Shown: positions 17,761-26,140, counted from the stretch's first letter. The stretch: 46,860 bases of DNA from an uncultured Bacteroidales bacterium (GCA_937877455.1 CALFIU010000123.1:1-46860); one strand, 5' to 3'. Notes: generated from the letters alone by a model not told the origin. Numbers and translations: made by a program.

Positions 17761-18173
17761 TTTTCGTTGCTGTTTTTATTGCAATTTTGTTGCTTATATT
17801 TATCAACTATCATTGCAAGCAGTATTTTTGTTGAGTTTTCTATGGTTTTAAAATCGGTTAGATGGTAACTTTGATAGATAAATGCAATGCTTAGGGTTAT
17901 ATCTTCTGGTAGCTGTTTTAGAAAACTATTTTTATTGAGTCGATATGCTTCGCGCATAAGCCTTTTTGCACGGTTGCGGTCAACAGCATGTTTAAAAATA
18001 CGTTTGCTTGCCGATACAAGTATTTGTACTTTAACATTTTTTGTATTGTGCCATTGACAGAAACAAGCGGCAAGAGGGGCGGCCTTGTAAGACCTCCCCA
18101 TAGAAAAAAGTTTTTTTATAGCCTTGACGCTTGTTAATTTTTCGGCTTTTCCAAATGAATTTTCTTTTGCCAA
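17739..18173 (-). CDS. rnpA: Ribonuclease P protein component
   Basis: RnpA is the small basic protein that helps the RNase P RNA bind and cut pre-tRNA 5' leaders. The 144-residue product carries the signature VDRNRAKRLMREAYR (the RNR motif, near residues 82-96), the N-terminal KAIKKLFSMGRSYKA, and VQILVSASKRIFKHAVDR just before the RNR motif. The Gln/Asn/Ser-rich tail of about 20 residues is an extension, and it is this part that overlaps the convergent DUF6261-like gene by 22 bases. It lies 9 bases downstream of hemD, and with DUF4271 the three form a group recurrent in Bacteroidota. rpmH, the usual neighbour elsewhere, is absent. Confidence 0.92.
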   Translation of the reverse strand: MAKENSFGKAEKLTSVKAIKKLFSMGRSYKAAPLAACFCQWHNTKNVKVQILVSASKRIFKHAVDRNRAKRLMREAYRLNKNSFLKQLPEDITLSIAFIYQSYHLTDFKTIENSTKILLAMIVDKYKQQNCNKNSNENQSSSAV

Positions 18174-18182
18174 AATTGTATG

Positions 18183-18938
18183 TTATTTTTTCTTGTTTAA
18201 CGCTGTTATAAAGTGTTCTATTGCAGAGGTCATCGACGGATCTTCTTTAGTTGGTGCTTTTACATCGAGCCGATAACCAGCTTTTTCTACTGCTTCACAA
18301 GTTGTTAGACCAAATGCTGCTATTTTAGTGTCGTTTTGAATAAAGTTAGGAAAGTTTTCGCTCAAAGACTTTATTCCCGCTGGTGTAAAAAATACCAACA
18401 TATCAAAATCCGACAATTTTTCTTTCATATCGCTAAGGTCTGCACTTACAGTTTTGTAGAGCATTGCTTTATGATAGTCGATTTTCATTTTTTCGAGAAA
18501 GTCTGGAATCTCGTTGCTGCTTACATCACCATGGATTAGCAAAAATTTTTCTGTTAAATTTTTTTTGAAAGCTTCTGTCATTTCAGTTACACTTTTTTCT
18601 CCATGAAAAATTTTTCGTTTTCGATAGAGAATGTGTTTCTGAAGGTAGAGGGCGATGCTTTCTGTTGAGCAAAAATACTTCATCGTTTCGGGAACGGCGA
18701 ATTTGGTTTCTTTTGCAATAGCAAAATAATTATCTATGCCTATTTTGCTCGTAAAAATAACGGCCGTAAAGTCGGCAAAATTAATGTGTTGGCTTCTAAA
18801 CTCTTTGGTTGTTACGCCTTCTACTTTTATAAATTGCCTAAAATCTACTTTCAAGTGTAGTTTTTTGGCCAAATCTAAATATGGAGAGTTTGCTCCAGCC
18901 GGCTGTGGTTGCGAAACCAATAAATTTGAAATTTTCAA
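18183..18938 (-). CDS. hemD: Uroporphyrinogen-III synthase
   Basis: HemD closes and inverts ring D of hydroxymethylbilane to make uroporphyrinogen III, the branch-point of haem, sirohaem and corrin synthesis. The 251-residue product shows the two-lobed HEM4 pattern: SQPQPAG near residue 9, FTAVIFTSKIGIDNYF near 58-73, and in the second lobe FDMLVFFTPAGIKSL near 178-192, then KIAAFGLTTCEAVEKAGYRL near 205-224 and an ending like MTSAIEHFI. Sequence conservation in this family is low, but motif order and the hemD-rnpA-DUF4271 context support the call. No other haem gene lies in the window. Confidence 0.88.
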   Translation of the reverse strand: MKISNLLVSQPQPAGANSPYLDLAKKLHLKVDFRQFIKVEGVTTKEFRSQHINFADFTAVIFTSKIGIDNYFAIAKETKFAVPETMKYFCSTESIALYLQKHILYRKRKIFHGEKSVTEMTEAFKKNLTEKFLLIHGDVSSNEIPDFLEKMKIDYHKAMLYKTVSADLSDMKEKLSDFDMLVFFTPAGIKSLSENFPNFIQNDTKIAAFGLTTCEAVEKAGYRLDVKAPTKEDPSMTSAIEHFITALNKKK

Positions 18939-19000
18939 AATTTTTTGTTTTTTAATAACACTTAAAATTTTTCCTTTGTGCTTAAAATTACATTTCTGTT

Positions 19001-19942
19001 TTAAGCTGTTGCAAATCTTATGCCTACAAGTGCAGGCATAATTTCAACGCCGCAAAGGTACAAAAACAAATAAAAAATTGAAAAATGTTTTGAAATTATA
19101 ATTTTAAATAATCTTAACCATTTGAATATTAAATATATAGAACATGTTATACAGGTTAAAAAGAATACTATTTTGTGCAAAAATGATATGTCAATGTATA
19201 AAGAAAAGAGGTTTAATGGGATAAGTAAAACCCCAACTACGGCTATTATGTATCGCACATTTTTATAATGTAGTTCGCAAATTTCGTCGCATCTAAAAAG
19301 TTTGGAGAGTATTGCTGAAACTGCCCATTTTACAAAAAAAACTATCAACGTTATGCCTGTGGCTGCAAAATATGATTCAACTTGGCTAAAATTTGTTTTT
19401 ATATTAAAGCGCGACATAAAAATCATTGCAAAGACACCAACATTGATAAAATAACTTACAAGAAGCGATGTTAATGCTTTATCGGCATTTATGTTGCGTT
19501 CGTTAACAAAGCTATTAAAAGTATTTTGATAAATGGCTGCCAAAAATATTCGTTTAATAATACCGCGTTGGTAAGCCTCTGCTATTATTACCAGACCTAC
19601 CGATAGTAGCAATGCGAATATTAGCCAATCGGGATAGGTTTCAGAAATTTTGTCGTTTGCAAGTTTAAAATGTAGGTAACGTGGTGGGTCAACGGTAATT
19701 TTTATATCTTTGGCGTGTAGTCCGTAGCGGTTGTAACCAACGGTTTTTACTGTGCTTCCGTTGTTGAATACATAAAAATAATGTGCCGAATCTATAGCAG
19801 ATGGTATAGATTCACTTTTGACGTTTTGGTAGATGTAAGATGTATTGTCTATCTGACAATCAGCGTTTTGCCTATCGTCAAAAGTTTGGGCTACGCTTAC
19901 GTTACTCAACAAGAGTATTAGTATGGCTGTTAGAAAAAGCAT
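19001..19942 (-). CDS. DUF4271 membrane protein
   Basis: The 313-residue protein has a Sec signal (residues 1-18, ending VSVAQ), a periplasmic segment of about 85 residues, then five to six membrane-spanning helices (about 108-130, 160-180, 190-212, 230-250, 255-275, 285-305). This architecture and its place upstream of hemD and rnpA match DUF4271, a Bacteroidota family of unknown function. The stop codon is 62 bases before the hemD start, so the two are likely co-transcribed. No catalytic residues are recognised. Confidence 0.82.
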   Translation of the reverse strand: MLFLTAILILLLSNVSVAQTFDDRQNADCQIDNTSYIYQNVKSESIPSAIDSAHYFYVFNNGSTVKTVGYNRYGLHAKDIKITVDPPRYLHFKLANDKISETYPDWLIFALLLSVGLVIIAEAYQRGIIKRIFLAAIYQNTFNSFVNERNINADKALTSLLVSYFINVGVFAMIFMSRFNIKTNFSQVESYFAATGITLIVFFVKWAVSAILSKLFRCDEICELHYKNVRYIIAVVGVLLIPLNLFSLYIDISFLHKIVFFLTCITCSIYLIFKWLRLFKIIISKHFSIFYLFLYLCGVEIMPALVGIRFATA

Positions 19943-20003
19943 AATAATGTTGTAAAAAAAGCGGCTAAAATTAACAAGATTTAATTAAAAAAACACTAAA
20001 AAA

Positions 20004-20624
20004 ATGTTATTTTACTCAACTTTTATAAAAGACGTGCTTTTTGCCGTTCTTTTTTTGATTTTTTTTGATTGTGCCAACGCGCAAGGAATTTTAACCACTT
20101 CTGGCGGAAGACAAATGGAGGTTGACACTTTTTATATTAGCGATGGAAATTTGTATTATACAAAACCCAATGGACGATGTAAAAACATTTCAACGCAGAA
20201 AGTTTGTTCGTTACAATTTTCTGATGAAAAAACTATACGTTTTATTTATGGCGATACCACCACTTCGGAACCAACCAACGCGCAAATTGTAGATTATATG
20301 CACGGTGTAATGGAAGGCGAAAAAATTTTTTCTAATACAAAGGGTTCTACTGGAGCATTTTTGGTTGGAACTGCCAGTCCATTTATAATATCACAGTTTG
20401 CATTGCCAGTATTTGCGCCGTTGTTGCCTATTGCCTATATTGGTATTGTTGGAGGTGGTAAGGACAGGTTGGTGGAGAATGCTGTGCCACCGCAATACTC
20501 TTCTAATATATATTATAAAGCTGGATTTTTGTCTGCTGCCAGAAAAAAACGTGTCAATCGTGCCATTATTTGGGCAGGAGTTGGACTTGTAGTTGGGTTT
20601 GCTGCTGCAATGTCATTGGAATAG
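20004..20624 (+). CDS. Secreted hypothetical protein with Gly-rich membrane segments
   Basis: I do not recognise a named family. The 206-residue product has a signal peptide (residues 1-27, ending CANAQ), a short beta-rich domain (about 28-80), and then Gly/Ala-rich hydrophobic stretches (about 115-150 and 188-204). A conserved-looking SNIYYKAGFLSAARKKRVNR lies between them. Similar layouts, with a small periplasmic domain, a glycine-rich hairpin and an ARKKR-like basic motif, occur in many unnamed Bacteroidales proteins. It is divergent from the DUF4271 gene and precedes the beta-barrel gene by 152 bases. Confidence 0.6.
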   Translation: MLFYSTFIKDVLFAVLFLIFFDCANAQGILTTSGGRQMEVDTFYISDGNLYYTKPNGRCKNISTQKVCSLQFSDEKTIRFIYGDTTTSEPTNAQIVDYMHGVMEGEKIFSNTKGSTGAFLVGTASPFIISQFALPVFAPLLPIAYIGIVGGGKDRLVENAVPPQYSSNIYYKAGFLSAARKKRVNRAIIWAGVGLVVGFAAAMSLE

Positions 20625-20776
20625 TTGTTATTAAATATAGGTTAATAACGGGTTAAATATTCTTAGTGTTACTCTAAAATTTTGGTTAAACTTGTTGGTT
20701 AAATGTTCAAATAACGGATAAAATTCTAATCTTTGCTGCCTAACAATAAAGATTACTAACATTTAACTACACAAAA

Positions 20777-21430
20777 ATGAAAATTAAAAAACTTTTATTT
20801 ACAGCAGTTGCTTTGATGTCGTTTTCTGCTGTTGCTAATGCACAATTTTACCTTACTGGCAAATTTGGTATGTCAAATGAAAGTGGCGAAACAGAAAGTA
20901 CTACCACTGTTGGAAGTACAACTAACAAAACTACCAATGACAAAAATCCTTATAACAATTTTTTGATTGGTGCTGAAGCTGGATATTATTTTAATGATAA
21001 CATGGCCGTAGGTGCTGATATTACCTATGGTTTTTCAAAAACTAAAAATGCTGGAAATAAGGATAATTGGACTGCAGATAACATGTTTCATTTTAACCCT
21101 TATTTCCGTTATGACTTTGTTTCTACCGATAAAATAAGTTTTGGTCTTAAGGCTGAAGTTTTACTTGGTTTTGGTAAAAACAAGAATAATGCTTCTGATA
21201 ATTACAAAAAATCGGAAATTGGTTTTGGAATTCTTCCAGTGCTTAACTACAAGTTTACAAGCAATTGGAGTGCAGGTGTAGGTTTTGGCAATTTGTATTA
21301 TAGCCATTATGTTCAAAAAGCCGAAAAAAATTATAACTTTGCTAACAACGAAACTAAAAACATTACTAATACTTGGAATTTGGATTTAACGTTACAATCG
21401 TTGACTTTCAGCGTTGTTTATACTTTCTAA
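20777..21430 (+). CDS. Outer-membrane beta-barrel protein
   Basis: This 217-residue protein has a Sec signal (residues 1-22, ending VANAQ) followed by alternating hydrophobic/polar strands with aromatic ends (FLIGAEAGYYFNDNMAVGAD, then FHFNPYFRYDFV). It ends in Phe (SLTFSVVYTF), the terminal aromatic that the BAM complex recognises. The size and a low-complexity T/N/K loop at about 30-60 fit the 8-strand porin-like OMP_b-brl class. Its function is probably structural or adhesive and cannot be specified. A strong terminator follows directly, so the gene is monocistronic or the last of its unit. Confidence 0.8.
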   Translation: MKIKKLLFTAVALMSFSAVANAQFYLTGKFGMSNESGETESTTTVGSTTNKTTNDKNPYNNFLIGAEAGYYFNDNMAVGADITYGFSKTKNAGNKDNWTADNMFHFNPYFRYDFVSTDKISFGLKAEVLLGFGKNKNNASDNYKKSEIGFGILPVLNYKFTSNWSAGVGFGNLYYSHYVQKAEKNYNFANNETKNITNTWNLDLTLQSLTFSVVYTF

Positions 21431-21444
21431 TTATATAGTATATA

Positions 21445-21488
21445 AAAACAAAGCCGTGCATTAATTTTTATGCACGGCTTTGTTTTTT
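21445..21488 (+). terminator. Rho-independent terminator of the beta-barrel gene
   Basis: A 17-18-bp near-perfect stem (ACAAAGCCGTGCAT and its complement, about 21447-21482) with a TAATTTTT loop is followed by T7. It lies 15 bases past the stop codon. Confidence 0.88.
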
Positions 21489-21531
21489 TATTAGGATTAA
21501 TAGAATATTTTTGTAAAAATATTCTATTAAT
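21479..21531 (+). promoter_or_regulatory. 36-bp perfect palindrome over the promoter and start codon of the ATPase gene
   Basis: Arms 21496-21512 and 21515-21531 are exact 17-base inverted repeats separated by only GT. The right arm includes the A and T of the downstream ATG. The -7 box TATTTTTG (21506-21513) sits at the centre of the palindrome. A TTTG at 21479-21482, inside the preceding terminator, lies 23 bases upstream of it. In DNA this looks like an operator covering the -7 box and the transcription start; in RNA it would be a hairpin that sequesters the start codon. Either way it suggests tight control. Confidence 0.6.
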
Positions 21532-23476
21532 GGAAAATTGGACAAAAGACATATACATAAAAAAACTCGATGAGCAGATTATTCGTCTTGGCGAAATAAA
21601 TAGCAAGTTGGCTTGTTTTATGCAAGAGGTTAATTGTAGTAATAATATAAAGGTGTCGGCTGACACTGATATTGTTTTTTGTGTTAATGCAGTTGCAGCA
21701 TTGTCAAGATGGTTTGTAAATCTTAAAACCGACATTAACAACGGATTGGTAGGTAATCGTTTTTTGCAAATAATCTCTGGACAATCTAAGAGAGTTGATG
21801 AGTTGCATTACAAATTAAAAGGAATAAACAACGCTGATGAATTTTTTAACCGTGGTTTTGAATTAACATTTTCCTATTTTCAATTTTTTGATAGATGTTC
21901 GCGTTATCATGATGTTTTTAAACAGATAGGCTATTTTGAGAAAAATTGTGTTGTTGGTGGTGCGCATGGTAGTGGTAAAACTTCTTTTTGTTTGATGTTG
22001 AAAAAAATTCTTGGCAATGGTAATTGTTTGTATTTAAACGCATATCGACTTTTACAGGTGCGAGGAAAATATTTCGACCCAACAGCATTGGATTATTCTG
22101 ATAGTGAGAAAAAAGTCTTTGAAGAAAATATTATTAACAATGGTCCATTATCTTTAGAAGATTTTGAAAACGGTGGAGTGGTGGAGATGCCAAGTGCGTT
22201 AACGTCAACGTTGGACGATTTTTGGCGTATGAGTGGCAAAGTTTCAAGGCTATGTGCTATTTTTAATGAAGTTTTTGCTCCTAATAGGATTTATTTTTCG
22301 TCGCAAAATCGTCCATATATATTAAAAGGTGTAAAAATAAAAGATTATCCTGAAGAAGAAAAGCATACAAAATCGGCATTGAGTTGGCCTCTCGAAAATG
22401 GTGGACTTTCACAAATGGTGGCTGTTTATCTTATCTGTCAAATGTTATTGGCTCCTAAACGTGGATTTATAATTGTTGATAGACCAGAATTGTTGTTGAA
22501 TTGCACATGTGCCGAAAAACTATGGAATCTTCTCGAACGTGAACGAAAAGATTGTATTTTTGTATATGTTTCTGATAGTCCAGAGTTTGCAGCCTCGCGT
22601 ATATCTTACAACAAATTTATTATAACGCATTTTTGTAGTAAGAAAGCCGTGAAGTCTTTGTCTGACAATGATTTGAATGCTGTGGATAGATACAAAATTA
22701 TAAAAATTACCAATGGTAACGTGTCAGAAGATTTACAATTTAGGCTTTTGTCGTCGGGAAAAAAGTTACTTTTTGTTCACCAACCTTCAACGTCATTGCC
22801 AATAAAAATTTTGATTGAAAATGTATTGCGTCGCGATTTTGTGATACAACCATTACCATCAGCCGAAAATGTTATTTTTTATACCCAATTTTTCAATTCT
22901 TGTAAAAATTATCCCAAAAACGCATTTGGAATTATACTTAATGGTTTGATAGATGATAGTTATGCGCAAAAAATAAAACAAAATAAAGTTTTTGTGTCGC
23001 AATATTATGGATGGGAAGCTATGTTGTTAGAAAAAAAATTCCTTATTCATTTTGCAGAATATCTTGGTGTAGAGTTACCAGATATTAGTGAATGTATAGT
23101 TAAAATGGTGAGTAACAATGAAAAAATAATTATTGATAGTATAACAGCGGCAAAAATGGTCTATCTTTATGAAACATCTGTTCGCCAAATAAATTCTACT
23201 GCATTTGGTTCGCAACCTATAAATTATGTCGATTTGCCAAATAAAAATAATATTACTAAAACTTCTACAAATGTAAAAAAAAATATTAATATGTTTATTA
23301 AGCAAAATGATGTATCTGAATTAAAAAATTATATAATTGGCATTAACAGTTTGGAAATCATTGCAAAATCTTTTGGTTTAACGGTCGACGAATATGTAAG
23401 CAAGGCTGTCGTTTTTTTTAATTATTATTCAGGTGCCAAAAAACTTTTAAGAAATTTTTTGCCACCAATTTTATAA
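21530..23476 (+). CDS. ABC/OLD-like ATPase with degenerate TOPRIM-like (DUF4435-type) C-terminus
   Basis: The start is set at the ATG at 21530, because the upstream extension to 21470 lies inside the beta-barrel gene's terminator. The product has 648 residues. A Walker A (GGAHGSGKT, residues 143-151) is intact. Walker B is IIVDRPELLL with D317, but the catalytic Glu of the usual DEPE is R318. The following LERERKDCIFVYVSDSPEFA parallels the H-loop region, with Ser for His. Residues about 410-540 follow the layout of DUF4435/TOPRIM-like domains on such ATPases, but the usual VEG is VHQ (H417) and the VDRD-like acidic pair is ILNG (about 469-472). So ATP binding is likely and hydrolysis and nuclease activity are doubtful. 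The C-terminal region is unrecognised. Confidence 0.6.
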   Translation: MENWTKDIYIKKLDEQIIRLGEINSKLACFMQEVNCSNNIKVSADTDIVFCVNAVAALSRWFVNLKTDINNGLVGNRFLQIISGQSKRVDELHYKLKGINNADEFFNRGFELTFSYFQFFDRCSRYHDVFKQIGYFEKNCVVGGAHGSGKTSFCLMLKKILGNGNCLYLNAYRLLQVRGKYFDPTALDYSDSEKKVFEENIINNGPLSLEDFENGGVVEMPSALTSTLDDFWRMSGKVSRLCAIFNEVFAPNRIYFSSQNRPYILKGVKIKDYPEEEKHTKSALSWPLENGGLSQMVAVYLICQMLLAPKRGFIIVDRPELLLNCTCAEKLWNLLERERKDCIFVYVSDSPEFAASRISYNKFIITHFCSKKAVKSLSDNDLNAVDRYKIIKITNGNVSEDLQFRLLSSGKKLLFVHQPSTSLPIKILIENVLRRDFVIQPLPSAENVIFYTQFFNSCKNYPKNAFGIILNGLIDDSYAQKIKQNKVFVSQYYGWEAMLLEKKFLIHFAEYLGVELPDISECIVKMVSNNEKIIIDSITAAKMVYLYETSVRQINSTAFGSQPINYVDLPNKNNITKTSTNVKKNINMFIKQNDVSELKNYIIGINSLEIIAKSFGLTVDEYVSKAVVFFNYYSGAKKLLRNFLPPIL

Positions 23477-23510
23477 TATGGTATGGTTGTTTAACGTTTA
23501 ATTATTATGA

Positions 23511-23629
23511 GGTGGTTTCAAAAATTAGGTTTTTCAAGGCGTATAAAATCGAAAAACTTGAAATTATTATTTGTAATTTAGGATTTTGAGATTGAAATAC
23601 AATGCTGAAGAAACATTTTTTAGAAATTC
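23511..23629. repeat. Dispersed terminal-inverted-repeat element, copy 1
   Basis: This element of about 120 bases begins with GGTTTCAAAAATTAGGTTTT and ends with the imperfect complement around TTTTTTAGAAATT. Its interior shares GTAT-AAATCGAAAAA, TTGTAA and TTTTGAGATTGAAATACAA with copy 2 at 44700-44821. It has no coding capacity and looks like a MITE- or REP-like sequence. It sits in the gap between the ATPase gene and the next secreted-protein gene and may contribute that gene's leader. Confidence 0.65.
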
Positions 23630-23664
23630 TGAAGAGTTTTCTATAAACAGAAAAAATTATAATA

Positions 23665-24303
23665 ATGAAACATTTATATTTTCTTATATTGGTTATATTA
23701 TTTGCCTTTTGTGGTAATGCTATGGCACAAGGCTACGACGACGATGATGAATACGTTACGTTTGGCGATGAAGAAAAGGTTGCAAGTGATTATCTTGGAT
23801 TCTGCCTTCTACCAGGTTTTACAGGCTTGGTGAGATTTTATCAAATACATCAAGATATTGATGGAAAATTTAAATATTCGCAGATAAGTCAAGATGAGTT
23901 TATGCATCGTTTAGCTGGCAAAATTCGTAGTTCTGCTAACCCTAAAAGCGAAAATTGGTTTAATACCTATGGTGTAAAAGATCCCAACATTGTAACACAA
24001 CTTTGGAAGTTGCGTTACAAAGAATATCCTTATCAAACTCTCGGTCGCCCAGAACAAGGTTGGAGTTCAAACGATAGTATTCCCGATTTGCCAAGTCCAG
24101 CGCAAATGGATATTCTTGCCAATTATGGAATAGAAAAAATTTCTGATTTCTGCTACGGACAAAATGTTCTTATGCTTTTTAGAGATATGTGTAATTCTGC
24201 ATGGGTTGAAAAATATAAAAATGCAGCATATTCTACATCAGGAACTACTTCGGGAGGACAATCTGGAGTTTTTAAGGACGATGATGGACAATTTGTTGAT
24301 TAA
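23665..24303 (+). CDS. Secreted hypothetical protein
   Basis: I recognise no family. The 212-residue product has a Sec signal peptide (residues 1-21, ending NAMAQ), an acidic stretch (GYDDDDEYVTFGDEE) and a compact region rich in aromatic residues (about 40-185) with three Cys, and a Ser/Gly/Asp-rich tail. No lipobox is present, so a periplasmic or exported protein is expected. Its TAA stop overlaps the ATG of the TtcA-like gene by one base (TAATG), so the two are translationally coupled although they act in different compartments. Confidence 0.65.
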   Translation: MKHLYFLILVILFAFCGNAMAQGYDDDDEYVTFGDEEKVASDYLGFCLLPGFTGLVRFYQIHQDIDGKFKYSQISQDEFMHRLAGKIRSSANPKSENWFNTYGVKDPNIVTQLWKLRYKEYPYQTLGRPEQGWSSNDSIPDLPSPAQMDILANYGIEKISDFCYGQNVLMLFRDMCNSAWVEKYKNAAYSTSGTTSGGQSGVFKDDDGQFVD

Positions 24304-25031
24304 TGGAACGCAAAGAAAAAATTTTTGTCGGTACAGTACGTAAATTGTTCAACGATTTTGTCGACAATCAACAGCTTGTATGTAACGGTGATAAGGTTTT
24401 ATGTGCAATTTCTGGTGGTAAGGATAGTATGGCGTTGTTGCATTTGCTTGCGCATCGAAAAAAATATCTAAACCCCGATTTCTATCTTGTTGCTGTTTAT
24501 GTTCACGTAGAAAATGCTGCTTATAGCATCGAACGACAACTTGTTGAGGATTTTTGTGAAAGTATTGATGTACCATTTGTTTATAATCCTATTATTCTCA
24601 ACGATTTACGCAATGGAGAAAACCGTTGTTTTATCTGTTCAACGGCAAGGCGGAGTGCGTTATTTAGCATGGCTCGTAAACTTGGTTGTAATAAGATTGC
24701 ATTTGGTCATAACATGGACGACGTTGTAGAAACGTTTTTGCTTAATAGCATTTTTCATGGTAGAAACGAAACTTTTAAACCAAAAACTATTCTTTTTGAT
24801 GGAGAAATAACGCTTGTGCGTCCGTTGATGAATGTTTCTAAGCTACAAACAGCGCATTATTCCGAAGTATATAACTTTCCTAAAACAAAAACTCCATGTG
24901 GTTTTGAAAATATTTCAATGCGTTATGAGGTAAGAAAAATGCTTGATTCCTTGAATAATCTTACACCAGCAGCTACCAAAAATCTATATAAGGTTGCTTG
25001 TACATATATGCAAAGTGTCAATAATCCTTAA
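24303..25031 (+). CDS. TtcA-family PP-loop tRNA-thiolation-like enzyme
   Basis: The 242-residue protein has the ATP-pyrophosphatase loop SGGKDSMALLHLL (about residues 37-49), a CFIC pair near 101-104 in a CxxC-x-R-R context (CFICSTARRSALF), and GHNMDDVVETFLLN near 135-148. TtcA thiolates C32 of tRNA using an iron-sulphur cluster held by CxxC plus a later Cys; here the later candidate is the CGFEN Cys near 197. The protein is short for TtcA, so an uncharacterised TtcA/TilS-like member is equally possible. It is translationally coupled to the secreted-protein gene upstream. Its last 14 bases overlap the convergent lipoprotein gene. Confidence 0.82.
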   Translation: MERKEKIFVGTVRKLFNDFVDNQQLVCNGDKVLCAISGGKDSMALLHLLAHRKKYLNPDFYLVAVYVHVENAAYSIERQLVEDFCESIDVPFVYNPIILNDLRNGENRCFICSTARRSALFSMARKLGCNKIAFGHNMDDVVETFLLNSIFHGRNETFKPKTILFDGEITLVRPLMNVSKLQTAHYSEVYNFPKTKTPCGFENISMRYEVRKMLDSLNNLTPAATKNLYKVACTYMQSVNNP

Positions 25032-25875
25032 TGCCAATTTGGTTGAGTATCATTATGCATGAATCTCGCAATGTTTTGAAGTTTGATGTCAACTTTTCAG
25101 GAATGGAGTGGGGTAGGCAAGAGGTTGTTTGGTTTTGTCCAAATAATCTTTTGCCATCTGCATCAAACCAATATTCTATACTTTGGTTGGTGCATTGCAT
25201 TGGAAAAGCGTATATTTCTTTGCCACAATTATAAAACCATGCTGTTTTAATTTTGCTTATACCGCCAAATATAGTATCGCAGATACGTATTTCGTCAAAA
25301 ACAACTTTAAGTTCGTCGCCTTCTTTAATATCGGAAAAATTAATTGATTTGCCAAACCTGTTTTCTAATTCTACTACCAATTCTGTATTAACACCTGCAT
25401 TGCGTACAGCATTCCAAAGGTTGTTCTCTATATAAATGCCTACTTTTTGTTCTATATGTTTTATTGGATAAGCCCATAAATTTGATGTGTTGTTTTTTAG
25501 GTTGAAAATAATTAATTCAGTCGTATTCTTTTGATATACAATATATTTGATGTTGTTATCTTTAGTTTTTATTAAAAAGTAAAGTTTATTATCTTGTAGT
25601 GTTTCTATTTTGTAGCGATTTATTAGAGTGTCGGATATTTGTTTTGCAAGAGAAGCCGATAGATCGCAATTTTTTAAAATTCCCCAAATGGTTTGTCCGT
25701 GGTGGATTTTTTTCTTTTCTACTATCATATCTGTAATGTCAATGTCGAAAAGATATTTTTTGTTTATAGTTGAGCATGTGTCGTTTTTTGTAATGTAAAT
25801 ATTGTCTTCTCTATTGTTGTTTCCACAATTTAGTGTTAATAGTGCTATAATATAAAGTGTAAATAGTTTTTTCAT
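25018..25875 (-). CDS. Lipoprotein with M23-peptidase N-terminal domains but no peptidase domain
   Basis: The 285-residue product has a lipoprotein signal (LLTLNCGNN, Cys 17). Residues about 50-120 are like the GQT-type, LysM/OapA-like module. Residues 150-245 carry the linker domain seen in Bacteroidota M23 endopeptidases: LWNAVRNAGVNTELVVELEN, then INFSDIKEGDELKVVFDEI and a KTAWFYNCGKEIYAF segment. Normally the LytM catalytic domain with HxxxD and HxH follows; here the protein stops about 40 residues later with no such motif. It is thus an orphan regulatory half, or a gene truncated at its 3' end, where it now overlaps the TtcA-like gene by 14 bases. Confidence 0.7.
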   Translation of the reverse strand: MKKLFTLYIIALLTLNCGNNNREDNIYITKNDTCSTINKKYLFDIDITDMIVEKKKIHHGQTIWGILKNCDLSASLAKQISDTLINRYKIETLQDNKLYFLIKTKDNNIKYIVYQKNTTELIIFNLKNNTSNLWAYPIKHIEQKVGIYIENNLWNAVRNAGVNTELVVELENRFGKSINFSDIKEGDELKVVFDEIRICDTIFGGISKIKTAWFYNCGKEIYAFPMQCTNQSIEYWFDADGKRLFGQNQTTSCLPHSIPEKLTSNFKTLRDSCIMILNQIGIKDY

Positions 25876-26107
25876 TGTTATTATTTTTACGTTGCAAAAT
25901 TATTCAATTGTATAACTTTAAACTTATATTGATATTTAACTTATTGTGAATTATTCAAAATAGTGCTTAATGTGTAAAAAAAATGATAGAATGAAAATGT
26001 AAACAAAGTTAATCTATGCAAGTAGTAAATTTTTCTGTTATTACACAAAAAATATATTTTTTTTCTATATTATAACAAAAGATTACTATGATAACTATAA
26101 AAAAAAA

Positions 26108-26115
26108 TATCTTTG
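26108..26115 (+). promoter_or_regulatory. ahcY: Promoter -7 box of ahcY
   Basis: TATCTTTG matches TAnnTTTG and ends 25 bases before the ahcY ATG. No clear TTTG lies at the expected upstream distance. The rest of the gap back to 25876 is AT-rich, with no gene and no SAM/SAH riboswitch-like structure that I can recognise. Confidence 0.45.
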
Positions 26116-26140
26116 TCAAAATTTTCAATAAACATTAACG

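Noticed and set aside
21470..21529. Upstream extension of the degenerate ATPase ORF.
   Set aside because: It begins inside the terminator stem of the beta-barrel gene and runs through the palindrome.
21530..25031. A defence island built around the ATPase gene.
   Set aside because: Only the single degenerate ATPase resembles defence-associated folds; neighbours are a beta-barrel, an unknown secreted protein and a tRNA-modification-like gene, with no nuclease, toxin or second defence gene.
25876..26107. Possible SAM/SAH riboswitch before ahcY.
   Set aside because: The gap is almost pure A/T without the conserved G/C helices of known SAM or SAH aptamers.
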